A stretch of 64,000 nucleotides of DNA from JABGPL01 sp964387885 (GTDB taxonomy: Bacteria > Electryoneota > AABM5-125-24 > Hatepunaeales > Hatepunaeaceae): positions 124,001-188,000 of the forward strand of contig CAYLYZ010000001.1 in assembly GCA_964387885.1 (NCBI GenBank), in the 5' to 3' direction. Shown one piece after another: positions 1-9,297 of this stretch. The stretch's first letter is position 1; every line of letters begins with the position of its first letter. The translations under genes and the position numbers were made by a program. The notes under the pieces were generated by a model. The model saw only the letters and a program-made list of their open reading frames with translations, did not search any database and was not told the DNA's origin.

Positions 1-770
1 CTGCAACAATCGCATGAGTTTTAGCATGGTTCAATCCAACACTTCTGGAAGCACCCGGAGTATCTACTGATCCTTGTACAGTCATTACAATGCCCTCACC
101 TGGTACAGTATATTCCACGCTGATAATAGTAAAACCCATCTCGTTATTAGCTATGTATATATGATCATAATCGTAATACAATCCGCGCATCCGTCCGAAA
201 TCGAGACTAAGATTATCCTCAAAATTACTTGAACCTTTCTCCCACTCACTGATATCTGTCGACCAGTATAGAGTTTGCAGGAATAATCCGTCTGTGGCAT
301 CAATCCCGGCAAGAATAACGGTATCAGGACTTAATTCGTGAAAGGAAAAATCGTTCATTGTGCCTGATCCTACATTGCCAAATCTGCGCATGGGTTCGTG
401 GACATTGTGATGATCTATGTAAGTAATAAAAGCAACTCCACCCTGGCTGTTCGCTTCATTTACCAGAAACAAGTTTGATTGAGGCGCAAATTTGATCTTC
501 TTAGAAGATCCGGAAGTTTTAAGTGTATCTTTGATTACCGGATTTGCGGGATTGGAAATATCCCAAATAGTAACTCCACCCTCATGTTCTGCCACGTAGG
601 CACTATCTCCTGCAATCGAAATATCAACCGCCCATCCTGTTGTGCGTATTTGGTTTAAAAGCTGAAAGGCATGTTCTTCCGTTGATACTATAAAATCTTG
701 TCTCTCAGCACATCCCGCAAAAATTATTAGTGCTGCAACCGTAATTAACAACCATTGCTGACTTTTCATG
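1..770 (-). CDS. LVIVD-type beta-propeller lipoprotein (3' end beyond window)
   Basis: The frame is open from an ATG at 768-770 to the window edge, giving about 256 residues with no stop, so the C-terminus is missing. The N-terminus is a lipoprotein signal peptide: a charged start, a hydrophobic stretch and the lipobox FAGC, so it is probably anchored in the outer membrane or periplasm. The body has blade-like repeats of the form VDISIAGDSAYVAE followed by GGVTIWDISNPANPV, which resemble LVIVD/YncE-like propeller repeats. Such proteins are usually surface or periplasmic with no assigned reaction. It lies 211 nt downstream of the ECF sigma gene on the same strand; whether it is a target of that sigma factor is unknown. 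Specific function is not recognised. Confidence 0.8.
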
Positions 771-981
771 GTTTTGGATCCTCTGGTTTGACGGATACAG
801 AAATTGACTTGTTTAAACTGCTACTATTTATAATATAAACAGGCAGAATACAAGTGTCAATAAACTTGAATTCCCAAATGTGTCGGTAAAAGGTGAATTC
901 TCGTTAGTTGACAGGTTCTGAATGGAGATCACCAACAGAAAAATACTGGACGACTATTTGTGTGCTTAAAAAAAAAGGATA

Positions 982-1611
982 TTATTGTTTCTTCAGCTTT
1001 CTGCCTCTTGAATACTCGGGGTGTTCCTTTGCGATGGCCTTGCGAATCCGTTTTCGGGCTTCGTGCAGGTACCACCTAAGTGTAACTTTAGGGCAATCGA
1101 GTAATTCAGAAACCTCATCTGCTGAAAAATCCTGGAGGTCGACTAGTACAAAGGCGGCTTTTTGTTTTGGATTTAGCTGATCTGCTAGTTTAAAGAAAAT
1201 CTGGCGTAATTCCTTTCGCTCAAAATCAAGGGCGATAGAGTCAAAATCCAATTCGGGAATGTTTAAATACTGTTCGGGATTCTCGTTAATGGAGTGTTCG
1301 TACCTGCGTCTCTTTTTGGAACGCAGAAAATCAATAGCAGCGTTTACAGTTAGGCGATAGAGCCAGGTGAAGAATTTTTTCTTAGGATTGAAACCATGGA
1401 TACCTTTATATAATTTAATAAAGACCTCTTGAGCAACATCACGGGCATCCTCATAATTCCCTAATACTTGATATGCAATACTCGCAACCCGTGTTCTATA
1501 AAGCTCCACGAGTTCCTGAAATGCTACTTCATCATTCTGTTGGCAACGTTCAATCAGTTCAGCGTCAGGGTTGATCACTTCCTGATTGGATTCCGTTTCG
1601 GTTTTTGTCAT
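982..1611 (-). CDS. ECF-type RNA polymerase sigma factor
   Basis: The 209-residue protein has the two-domain layout of group 4 (ECF) sigma factors. Region 2 lies at about residues 25-95 and includes ARDVAQEVFIKLYKG, which binds the core polymerase and the -10 element. Region 4 lies at about residues 130-185, with the helix-turn-helix FSADEVSELLDCPKVTLRW for -35 recognition. No region 3 is present. The C-terminus is basic (RGRKLKKQ). It is divergent from the CPBP protease gene. No anti-sigma gene is adjacent; the next gene on this strand is a beta-propeller lipoprotein. Family assignment is firm, but the regulon cannot be told from sequence. Confidence 0.93.
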   Translation of the reverse strand: MTKTETESNQEVINPDAELIERCQQNDEVAFQELVELYRTRVASIAYQVLGNYEDARDVAQEVFIKLYKGIHGFNPKKKFFTWLYRLTVNAAIDFLRSKKRRRYEHSINENPEQYLNIPELDFDSIALDFERKELRQIFFKLADQLNPKQKAAFVLVDLQDFSADEVSELLDCPKVTLRWYLHEARKRIRKAIAKEHPEYSRGRKLKKQ

Positions 1612-1720
1612 CTGTACAGTCTTTAATTGAACTTAGTTAAATTTACACAGATAATTATTTTAACTCAAGCTTTCTCTGTGTAGATTTCTAACTTATTAGT
1701 TTAGTGAATGGATTAACTCG
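1612..1720. promoter_or_regulatory. Divergent intergenic region with an 8-bp inverted repeat
   Basis: This AT-rich gap separates the divergent sigma-factor and CPBP protease genes and must hold both promoters. An exact inverted repeat, TACACAGA at 1644-1651 and TCTGTGTA at 1675-1682 with a 23-nt spacer, could be an operator. On the minus strand a TTGAGT - 17 nt - TAAATT pair resembles a weak -35/-10 box upstream of the sigma gene. These are pattern matches only. Confidence 0.35.
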
Positions 1721-2530
1721 ATGCAATTTGATCCAAAAAGCCCGGATTCTCCTGAATCAGAGCAAAAACCAAAGATATTCGACCTGGTCTCAATATTGAT
1801 GATTCTGGTTGGAGTTATACTCTTTTCAAAGCCACTTTTCGATCCCTGGGCTGGGAAAGCCGAATTCCTGCTTTCAGAACTCCTGATGTTTGGCATTACA
1901 TTGGTTTTTTTGAAATTACAGAAATTCAATGTTGCAGAACTAATACGTTGGAATCCGCTTCCGAGAAAGCTCTGGTGGTCACTGTTGTTATTGGTCACCG
2001 GTTTTGTAATTTTGCTTGATGAATTAGACCGTATAATTTCAATTTTAATCCCAATGCCTGTTGAAAGGATAGATGAATTGAGAAGTGCCTTTATTTTCTC
2101 GACCCTTCCGGAAGCGATCTGGATAATCCTCGGTGTGGTTATTGCTGCACCACTAATTGAAGAGACTATATTCAGAGGCATATTCCAGGGTACACTTGAG
2201 CGATCATTTAATCCGACTCAGGCTGTTCTCTGGACTTCACTTATATTTGCCATAATACATTTTCAAATTTGGTGGTTCATCCAAATACTGCTGCTCTCTG
2301 TTTTACTTGGGTATCTGTGTTGGAGATCAAATAGTATTTTTCCAGCAGTATTTATTCACATCGGGAATAATCTCTGGACTATATTTATCATGAACTCCCC
2401 CGACCATTTTCTACTAAATCTCTATCTTTGGCATGATCATGTGAATCCTCTTCTTGTGGTGCTGGCAATTGTGATATCCTTTTATGGGTTTAAAATATTT
2501 GATTCTAAATTCGCAAATTCAAAGGAATAA
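1721..2530 (+). CDS. CPBP family intramembrane metalloprotease
   Basis: The 269-residue polytopic membrane protein has the three ABI/CPBP (CAAX protease 2) motifs in order: EE-x3-R as EETIFR (Glu147, Glu148, Arg152), FxxxH as FAIIH (His180), and HxxxN as HIGNN (His213, Asn217). In the Rce1 structure these residues form the intramembrane glutamate-type active site. Several hydrophobic helices precede and separate them. The first 20 residues are polar and proline-rich and likely cytoplasmic. Bacterial members vary in role (signal-peptide turnover, bacteriocin immunity, anti-sigma cleavage). Being divergent from an ECF sigma gene makes a regulatory role conceivable, but no anti-sigma substrate is visible. 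Confidence 0.9.
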   Translation: MQFDPKSPDSPESEQKPKIFDLVSILMILVGVILFSKPLFDPWAGKAEFLLSELLMFGITLVFLKLQKFNVAELIRWNPLPRKLWWSLLLLVTGFVILLDELDRIISILIPMPVERIDELRSAFIFSTLPEAIWIILGVVIAAPLIEETIFRGIFQGTLERSFNPTQAVLWTSLIFAIIHFQIWWFIQILLLSVLLGYLCWRSNSIFPAVFIHIGNNLWTIFIMNSPDHFLLNLYLWHDHVNPLLVVLAIVISFYGFKIFDSKFANSKE

Positions 2531-2704
2531 CTCCTCATTGTGTATCACATGGTTGGATTCAATGGGAATGATCCTTATTTTTTAACAACTCATTAATATT
2601 CAGTAAGCTGTAGTGTGACTGGATTGGATTCCTCCTCGAACACCAATCTTAAAGGAATTCATTTGAGCCAACTGTTTCGTACAAAACACCCACGAGTTTA
2701 ACAC

Positions 2705-3526
2705 TTGAAGTCAACCTCTTTAGAAAATCTCGACAAGAAGCTGAATCAAAATCATACGATTGTGGTTAATGAAGCGCACTTTCCACCGGAAAATCCATCA
2801 TTATCTTTTAGAATTAAGGCTTATATATTAATGGGTTGTATAATTACACCATTGATTCAGATATTCATGCGACTGTTAAACCGTACTCGAATTACCGGAA
2901 TCGAAAATATAAAGGATCTTGACTCTAAATGGATTCTCGCGTCCAATCACCTGTCTATCCTCGATGACCTGTTTCTCGGTCCGATCCTTCTTTTTCCCAA
3001 GTCAATGAGAGGCTATTCGTACTTCCCGTATCACGCCCCTGAGGAGCGGAATTTTTACAAAAAACGATTGATATCCTCATTCATGAGGCACTGTAAATCT
3101 ATCCCACTCATCCGTGGAGCAGGGATTTTTCAACCCGGAATGAACCGAATTATCAAATCAGTTGATGAAGGTGGAATCCTCCATATTTATCCTGAAGGTA
3201 CCCGATCACGAAGTGGAAAAATCGCAGCCGGAAAACCAGGCATTGGGAGGATTGTGTGCGAAACCGGGGCGGTCGTAATTCCAGTCTACCACCAGGGCCT
3301 TGAAGGAGTACTTCCCATCGGAACAACAATCCCGAGAATCGGAAAAGACATCCGTATCGCCATTGGGGAACCAATGCGTTTTGAAACAGAGGTCGAACCG
3401 GGAAAAGAAATTAAAAAGTGGAAATCAATAAGTACGGAAATTACCGAAGAAATTCACAAGCAGAAACAGATTACGGAAGAAAAATGGGGACCTAAACCTC
3501 TTTATATAAAGAAGAGGAAGAAATAA
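2705..3526 (+). CDS. 1-acyl-sn-glycerol-3-phosphate acyltransferase (PlsC family)
   Basis: This is a phospholipid-synthesis acyltransferase that adds an acyl chain to lysophosphatidate-like acceptors at the inner membrane. The HX4D motif is NHLSILDD (His82, Asp87), and EGTRSRSG (164-171) is the glycerol-phosphate-binding block. A hydrophobic helix near residues 38-58 precedes the catalytic domain. The start is uncertain: the longest frame begins with TTG at 2705 directly after an in-frame TAA and has no clear ribosome site. GTG at about 2762 or ATG at about 2831 would give shorter forms that still keep the catalytic domain. It stands alone on the plus strand and converges with the subtilase gene. 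Confidence 0.88.
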   Translation: MKSTSLENLDKKLNQNHTIVVNEAHFPPENPSLSFRIKAYILMGCIITPLIQIFMRLLNRTRITGIENIKDLDSKWILASNHLSILDDLFLGPILLFPKSMRGYSYFPYHAPEERNFYKKRLISSFMRHCKSIPLIRGAGIFQPGMNRIIKSVDEGGILHIYPEGTRSRSGKIAAGKPGIGRIVCETGAVVIPVYHQGLEGVLPIGTTIPRIGKDIRIAIGEPMRFETEVEPGKEIKKWKSISTEITEEIHKQKQITEEKWGPKPLYIKKRKK

Positions 3527-3530
3527 CTCG

Positions 3531-5504
3531 CTATTCTTCTACATTGCGAATCCGGGGATATACGAGAACACCTTCTTCCTGCATATTAAGCAAATAGCCT
3601 TGAGTTGGTTCGCATTGGGGAATGTTGTTAAACAAGAATTCGGGAAGAAAAAATCGACCTTGACCATCCTTTGCCACGATCAGCAACTCCTCCTCCACCA
3701 ATGATCGAAAAGCTGTTTCAACAGGCATTTCAAAATCGGGCAGATAGGCAGTCATTTGCCAACCTTCGCTTAGTTGTATGGGCTCATTGTGCCTCACCTT
3801 CTCTCCAATCAGTGACAACTCGGCATCTTCAGTAACTTTAATAAGATAACCCTGGTGACGATGCCAGAATGGAATATTATTGAATCCGAATTCCGGAGTA
3901 TAAAAACGACCTTCTGAATCCTTTACTCTCGATAGAATTCCAGCCTCAACCATATCTTCAAAAATTAGGGGTATATCAAACATCATCAGCAGATTGTGAG
4001 AAACCATATTCCAGCCGAAATTGAGTGGAATAACCAATTCAGCCATATCCGGGCGAATAGCCTCAAGCGCAGCTAAGCCATCAGGAATTCCCCATCCGAG
4101 CAATGTATCCGGTTCTTCATTGTTATCGCTTGATTCACGAAGTAAATCCCTTAAAGTTTCCGGATTTAGTGTTGGACTTGCTTCCAATAATAATGCACAT
4201 AATCCCGATATTGCAGGAGCTGAAAAGGATGTGCCGTTGCCACCTCCATAAGAGTTATCATCTCTTGATGAAGCAAACCTTATTGAACTCCCGGATGTAG
4301 TAAAATCTGGCTTAATTCTCTCGTCGAATGTAGGACCTTTTGAAGACCATGTAGCATAGGAACTATCTCTGTTAGTTGCTCCTATGGCATATCCACCGAA
4401 TCCATCGGCAGGTGCACCCATTTTATTATGTGGGTATTGATTTCGACCGGTGTTTCCCATTGATATGACTACAATCATACCGACTTCGACCGCACGTTCC
4501 GTGGCAATAGAGGTAACTGCAGTTTCTCCGTTTAAGTCTTCATAATCATACCAATCCATATAGGATAGAGAGGAATTGACAACCTCAACTCCCAATTCGT
4601 CCATCCATTCTATAGCTGCAACCCAGTGATCTTCTTCTATTTCCCTTTCCCAGTCTGTATTTTCTGTTTTTGCAAGGACATAAGTTGCGCCATAAGCCAT
4701 TCCAATCATAGATCCAGGGGCAAATCCACCAATTATTGAAAGGGTACGGGTTCCGTGATTACCTATTCCCATATCATCTTCATCATCAACATTATCATCG
4801 TCATTCACAAAATCCCACATATCGAGAATATCAATATCCCGGAGGCAAACATGATCGAGGTTGTTATATCCTGCATCCAGCATACCAATCAAAATACCTC
4901 TCCCGGAAAAACCCCGGTCATGCAATTCCGGGATGTTCATGAACTCGTTCTGGCGGAGGCTATTACCATAATCTAAATTCCAATCCCGGTGAGGAATCTG
5001 CTCGGGGGGTGGATTCTGCTCTTGTACTCCAATATCCGGACGACGAATAAAGCTTCTTACTGGTCTAATTTGTTGTACAAACGGGAGTTGAGTCAAATTA
5101 TTATACGCGTTTCGAGAGATGTTAGCACTGATAGCGTTCAACCATCGGCTCTCGTGTCGGATTTCGACACCATTTATTTTTTCTATTTCTCGAATATAAT
5201 CTGAATTGACGGGAACATCCTTAATATCTATCCGATTGCCTTTTCCCCTTCTTATCCGACGTTCTTTTGCTTTCGGTGTTAAGTTCTTTCCAGCCTTTTC
5301 AAATGCAGAGTGAATTTCAGCCGCATCCTGAAGTCCTTTGTCTTTAAAATATATCCAGAACGGACTTGAATCAATTTCACCGGAGTACCCACTCCCGATT
5401 CCGATGAATGTCAAATAGACTATCAGAACCACAATCGGGTAGATTGTGAAATTCGTGTGATTTATTCTGCTGAAAAGTTGCATGAACTTACCGTTTAAAA
5501 ACAC
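3531..5504 (-). CDS. Secreted S8 family serine peptidase (subtilase) with C-terminal tandem repeats
   Basis: The 657-residue protein has a hydrophobic export segment at about residues 20-40, a propeptide-like region to about 170, then the subtilase domain. The catalytic triad is visible: Asp210 in GMLDAGYN, His250 in GNHGTRT and Ser426 in GTSFSAP, with the oxyanion Asn351 in SMGNTG. Residues about 500-655 are two copies of a module of about 75 residues, each with GW, then GRF(Y/F)xPEFxFNNIP, then QGYL. Similar modules decorate secreted proteins in FCB-type lineages, and I see no canonical T9SS tail. Start is either GTG 5504 or ATG 5483; the latter removes seven residues. The rhodanese-like lipoprotein gene is 8 nt upstream, so the two are probably cotranscribed. 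Confidence 0.93.
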   Translation of the reverse strand: MFLNGKFMQLFSRINHTNFTIYPIVVLIVYLTFIGIGSGYSGEIDSSPFWIYFKDKGLQDAAEIHSAFEKAGKNLTPKAKERRIRRGKGNRIDIKDVPVNSDYIREIEKINGVEIRHESRWLNAISANISRNAYNNLTQLPFVQQIRPVRSFIRRPDIGVQEQNPPPEQIPHRDWNLDYGNSLRQNEFMNIPELHDRGFSGRGILIGMLDAGYNNLDHVCLRDIDILDMWDFVNDDDNVDDEDDMGIGNHGTRTLSIIGGFAPGSMIGMAYGATYVLAKTENTDWEREIEEDHWVAAIEWMDELGVEVVNSSLSYMDWYDYEDLNGETAVTSIATERAVEVGMIVVISMGNTGRNQYPHNKMGAPADGFGGYAIGATNRDSSYATWSSKGPTFDERIKPDFTTSGSSIRFASSRDDNSYGGGNGTSFSAPAISGLCALLLEASPTLNPETLRDLLRESSDNNEEPDTLLGWGIPDGLAALEAIRPDMAELVIPLNFGWNMVSHNLLMMFDIPLIFEDMVEAGILSRVKDSEGRFYTPEFGFNNIPFWHRHQGYLIKVTEDAELSLIGEKVRHNEPIQLSEGWQMTAYLPDFEMPVETAFRSLVEEELLIVAKDGQGRFFLPEFLFNNIPQCEPTQGYLLNMQEEGVLVYPRIRNVEE

Positions 5505-5512
5505 CTGTATGT

Positions 5513-5968
5513 TTAACGCGGGAGGAAACGCAATTTTTGTTGTCTCATGACATTTGACAGTCGAAAAGTTCCGCCATTAAGACAAACCACGTCAAGCCCT
5601 CTTTTTACAACCTCTTCTGCCATCTTATATGCATTTGCTCCATAGAGACTAATAAGATAAACAGGTTTATCCCTATCTAAAGTGTCAGCAATATAAAACA
5701 TATCCCCAAGATGAACAGATTTCATTCCCGGAATATCCACAAAATATGATGGATCTTCAGTGAGTGCATCCATGAGAAAAAACATGTTCAAATCCGCACC
5801 GCTATTCAGCTTTTTAACCAATTCCTCTGGCGAAATTGATTTGACTGTTCCCGGAGTGGGGTGTTCCACTTTCTGAGGAAGTCGGTACTTTGATTTCTCC
5901 TGCTTATTACAACCTGTAATAAAGACAATCCCGATCAGTATTACAATGATCCTCGTCACCCAGAACAT
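5513..5968 (-). CDS. Rhodanese-like lipoprotein lacking the catalytic cysteine
   Basis: The 151-residue protein begins with a lipoprotein signal whose lipobox is FITGC (Cys20). The remainder looks like a rhodanese fold: ISPEELVKKL near the start, a mid-domain GMKSVHLGDM, then the strand VYLISLYGANAYKMAEEV and VVCLNGGTFRLS. In active rhodaneses the loop after the central strand carries Cys; here it reads SLYGANA, so sulfur transfer is unlikely and a binding or structural role is more plausible. It is 8 nt upstream of the subtilase gene, suggesting a two-gene operon with an envelope function. The assignment to the rhodanese fold is by motif only. Confidence 0.7.
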   Translation of the reverse strand: MFWVTRIIVILIGIVFITGCNKQEKSKYRLPQKVEHPTPGTVKSISPEELVKKLNSGADLNMFFLMDALTEDPSYFVDIPGMKSVHLGDMFYIADTLDRDKPVYLISLYGANAYKMAEEVVKRGLDVVCLNGGTFRLSNVMRQQKLRFLPR

Positions 5969-6014
5969 AAATCTTTTGTCCTCTAATGTTTACGAATAGA
6001 TTTAAATTACTTAT

Positions 6015-7382
6015 TTACTCTTCGGAAGTTGAAGCCTGTTTTACCATGTCCAACATCTCATTTATAAGCTGCTGTGCTCTTGTTTCATCCTGAGATTCGG
6101 AGAACACTCTCAGGATAGGTTCAGTATTTGATGGACGAACCTGCACCCAGCCATCATCGTAGACTACCTTCAATCCGTCAATTCGGGATATCTGATCGTG
6201 AGGGTAAAACCTCGTAATTCTATCAACCAGCTCCATCGGATCATCGATGCCAACGGGTACGCTCGTTTTTACAATCTTGTAGGCTGGCAATTCACTTACG
6301 ACCTCTGAAACTTTTTTCTTCCTTGAAGCAATAAGGTTTAGAACCAGAGCCATACCAATCCCTGCATCCCTGACCAAATGCACCTCAGGGAATATGACTC
6401 CACCATTTCCCTCTCCACCAATAACAGCTCCGATCTCATTCATCCTTGCAGAAACGTTGGCTTCACCAACTCTGGTTCGGTGAACTTGCACATCAGATTC
6501 ATTAGCAACATCATCTATTACCTGAGAAGTTAAACTATTAACAACAACCTCTCCAGAATTATTGGCAATTACAGTTTTGACAGCCAGAGCCAGAGTTAAC
6601 TCTTCCCCGATCGGATTACCTTTCTCATCAACAATAGCCAATCTGTCCCCGTCCGGATCAACGGCAAATCCGATCACACATTTCTCATCTACAACAACTC
6701 TTCCAAGCTGCTTGAGGTTTTCAGGAAGCGGTTCCGGAGGATGTGGAAAAATTCCAGAGCCATCAACATTAATGCTGATCACTTCGCAGCCTAATGCCTC
6801 CAAAAGATCAGGATAAACACTCCCACCGGCGCTGTTCACGCAATCAAGGGCAACACGCATTTTCTTTCCATGCAACTTACGTAGATCAAGTAGACCTATT
6901 CCGGTTATCGCACCAATATGCATTACGCCTGCACCATCCCATTTTCGCATCGTCCCAACGTTATTCCAACCCACACTGCGTAAAGGACCTTCCTGAACAA
7001 TTTTCTCTAACTCTTGATATTCGGGCATTGACAGCATTCGACCAGAAGAATTTACAAACTTCAGAGCGTTCCATTCCTGAGAATTGTGGCTCGCGGTTAT
7101 AATGATTCCACCAGCAGCTCCACGTCTTTTCACAGCAAGAGCAACCGTAGGTGTCGGCATTATCCCAACATCCTCTACATCACAACCGGCTGCTGCAAGC
7201 CCGGCTTTAACTGCGTAGTTCAACATTTTACCTGTCGGTCTTGAATCTCGTCCGACAACTACTTTCTCACCCTTTAACCAGGAACCAAAACCACCTGACC
7301 ACAACAGGGCAACTTCCGGAGTCATACCAACGCCTACCACACCTCTGACACCGGAAACACCAGCCATTAAACCTTTAAACAA
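6015..7382 (-). CDS. Phosphohexomutase (phosphoglucosamine/phosphomannomutase family)
   Basis: The 455-residue enzyme interconverts sugar 6- and 1-phosphates through a phosphoserine. The catalytic loop is ITASHNSQEWNALKF, with Ser the phosphorylated residue. The metal loop is DPDGDRLAIVD, the sugar-specificity loop is GEGNGGVI, and the phosphate-binding loop near the C-terminus is RPSNTEPILRV. Length matches GlmM/ManB proteins. The SQEWNAL version of the catalytic loop is like archaeal and FCB-type enzymes annotated as phosphoglucosamine mutase, so a role in UDP-GlcNAc supply is likely, but glucose or mannose phosphate cannot be excluded. The gene appears to stand alone. Confidence 0.92.
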   Translation of the reverse strand: MFKGLMAGVSGVRGVVGVGMTPEVALLWSGGFGSWLKGEKVVVGRDSRPTGKMLNYAVKAGLAAAGCDVEDVGIMPTPTVALAVKRRGAAGGIIITASHNSQEWNALKFVNSSGRMLSMPEYQELEKIVQEGPLRSVGWNNVGTMRKWDGAGVMHIGAITGIGLLDLRKLHGKKMRVALDCVNSAGGSVYPDLLEALGCEVISINVDGSGIFPHPPEPLPENLKQLGRVVVDEKCVIGFAVDPDGDRLAIVDEKGNPIGEELTLALAVKTVIANNSGEVVVNSLTSQVIDDVANESDVQVHRTRVGEANVSARMNEIGAVIGGEGNGGVIFPEVHLVRDAGIGMALVLNLIASRKKKVSEVVSELPAYKIVKTSVPVGIDDPMELVDRITRFYPHDQISRIDGLKVVYDDGWVQVRPSNTEPILRVFSESQDETRAQQLINEMLDMVKQASTSEE

Positions 7383-7479
7383 TTCTTTTCTCCAATGAAT
7401 TACGTTTACTACGAATATAATTCAGCAACGCTTAATTTGCAAGAAAGCTACCTTTTCAATTGATCTTTAACAACCTGAA

Positions 7480-9207
7480 TCAAGTATAAAGTGAAACCGG
7501 TTGGAATTTTCTTACATCAATTAATCCTCTGTCTGTCAATTTCAGAGAGGGTATCACGGGCAATGCCAGAAAGCTCAATGCCATAAATGGATCTGACGGT
7601 TTACAACCAATTGCTTTCGAGCTATCAATTAATCGCTCCTCAATATCGGCGACAATCGAAACTGATTCATCTGACATTAGGCCCGCTATCGGCAATGGCA
7701 AATCAGCAACGATTTCCTCCCCAACTGTAACGACCTGACCACCTCCTATATCGGTCAGGTGTTTTATTGCAGCAACTATTGACACATCATCATCACCTGC
7801 AACAATAATGTTATGGGAATCATGCGCAACAGTTGATCCTATCGCCCCCCCCTTTATCCCCAAACCTTTCAGAAATCCAATTCCTTTTCCACCTCCCCCT
7901 GTATGCCTTTCCACCACAACCAACTTCACTATATCCTGTTCCGCATCACTTTGCAAAAGTCCATTTGACGAGCTTAAAGAAGCAGTAAGATGCTCAGTCA
8001 CAATCTGATTGGGAACTAATCCAATAATTCTAATATCACAACCTCTATCTTCAATTTGAAGATCGTTGATACTCACCTCTGGTACAGGTAATGGTCCTGA
8101 TATTCCAGTTGGGATAGGAGGTCTAATCTGAGACAATTTCTCCTCAAAGAGAGATACCTCTGAACCTCTTTTCCAAACATATTTTACATCAAATTTTTCA
8201 AGATCGTTAAAAGCGATCAAATCCGCTTGAGTGCCTGACAAAATCGCACCCCGATCATTAAGACCATAAAATTCAGCTGGATTAATTGTTACCAACCTCA
8301 AAGCTGTAATGGGATCTACTCCCATCTCAACAGCTTTTCGTAAAATAAGATCAAGATGCCCATGATCTCTTAGATCACCCGGGCGTCGATCATCAGTTGC
8401 GAACATAATCCGTCTTTCGGTTATTGGGTTAATTAAGGAAACCAAAGCTTTCAAGTTTCTCGCAGTACTGCCTTCCCGGATTAGAATTCGCATCCCGCGA
8501 GACAGTTTTTCCCGGGCTTCTTCTAAAGTCGTACATTCGTGGTCTGTAGCTGGACCTGCAAGTAAATAGGCTGAAAGATTTTTCCCTGAAAGCCCGGGAG
8601 CATGTCCATCAACCGGTTTACCATCGTCAGCGAGCATAGCTTTTGATAATACTTCGGGATCACCGAGAATTGTTCCCGGAAAGTTCATCATTTCTCCTAT
8701 TCCCAATATCTCTGGTTTATCAAGCAGGAGTTTCAGATCATCCGCAGATAGTTTTGCCCCGGATGTTTCCATTGATGTCGCTGGCACACAGGAGGGCAGC
8801 ATAAAGAAAATTTCGAGCCTGGTGCTTTTGGAATTTTCGATCATGAAATTTATGCCAGCAATTCCAAGCACATTTGCTATTTCATGTGGATCCGCAATGA
8901 CAGTCGTTGTTCCGTGTTTTAAAACAACATTCGCAAATTGCGACGGTGTCAGTTTCGAACTCTCAATATGGATGTGAGGTTCAATTAAACCAGGTGATAG
9001 ATAGCATCCATGAAGATCAAATTTTTCAATGGACTCATAATCACCAAATCCAACTACAATGCCATCAAAAACAGCCACCGATGAGCTTTCGATCTGCCCG
9101 GTGAGAACATTAATAACCTGACCATTTTCCAATAGGAGATCAACCGGTCGATCTCCTCGAGCGGCTGCGAGGCGAGCCTGTAATCGTATAAGTGTTTCGG
9201 AATTCAT
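7480..9207 (-). CDS. ade: Adenine deaminase
   Basis: This amidohydrolase-family enzyme converts adenine to hypoxanthine and ammonia in purine salvage. The 575-residue length is typical of the bacterial Ade family. The metal-binding signature LIEPHIHIESS is near residue 75, followed by TTVIADPHEIANVLG, GHAPGL and the conserved MFATDDRRPGDL. The C-terminal half has the family's VERHTGGGGKGIGFLKG and TVAHDSHNIIVAG blocks. The ATG at 9205-9207 is the first start in frame. It diverges from the YceI gene across 90 nt. It is monocistronic, as far as spacing shows. Confidence 0.96.
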   Translation of the reverse strand: MNSETLIRLQARLAAARGDRPVDLLLENGQVINVLTGQIESSSVAVFDGIVVGFGDYESIEKFDLHGCYLSPGLIEPHIHIESSKLTPSQFANVVLKHGTTTVIADPHEIANVLGIAGINFMIENSKSTRLEIFFMLPSCVPATSMETSGAKLSADDLKLLLDKPEILGIGEMMNFPGTILGDPEVLSKAMLADDGKPVDGHAPGLSGKNLSAYLLAGPATDHECTTLEEAREKLSRGMRILIREGSTARNLKALVSLINPITERRIMFATDDRRPGDLRDHGHLDLILRKAVEMGVDPITALRLVTINPAEFYGLNDRGAILSGTQADLIAFNDLEKFDVKYVWKRGSEVSLFEEKLSQIRPPIPTGISGPLPVPEVSINDLQIEDRGCDIRIIGLVPNQIVTEHLTASLSSSNGLLQSDAEQDIVKLVVVERHTGGGGKGIGFLKGLGIKGGAIGSTVAHDSHNIIVAGDDDVSIVAAIKHLTDIGGGQVVTVGEEIVADLPLPIAGLMSDESVSIVADIEERLIDSSKAIGCKPSDPFMALSFLALPVIPSLKLTDRGLIDVRKFQPVSLYT

Positions 9208-9297
9208 GCTTTAAATTTACTTTTCAAATGAACTTCTTTTTATTGCGTATAACTAAGAAACAAAATGACAAAATGTCATCATTAACAGAGAACAAAC

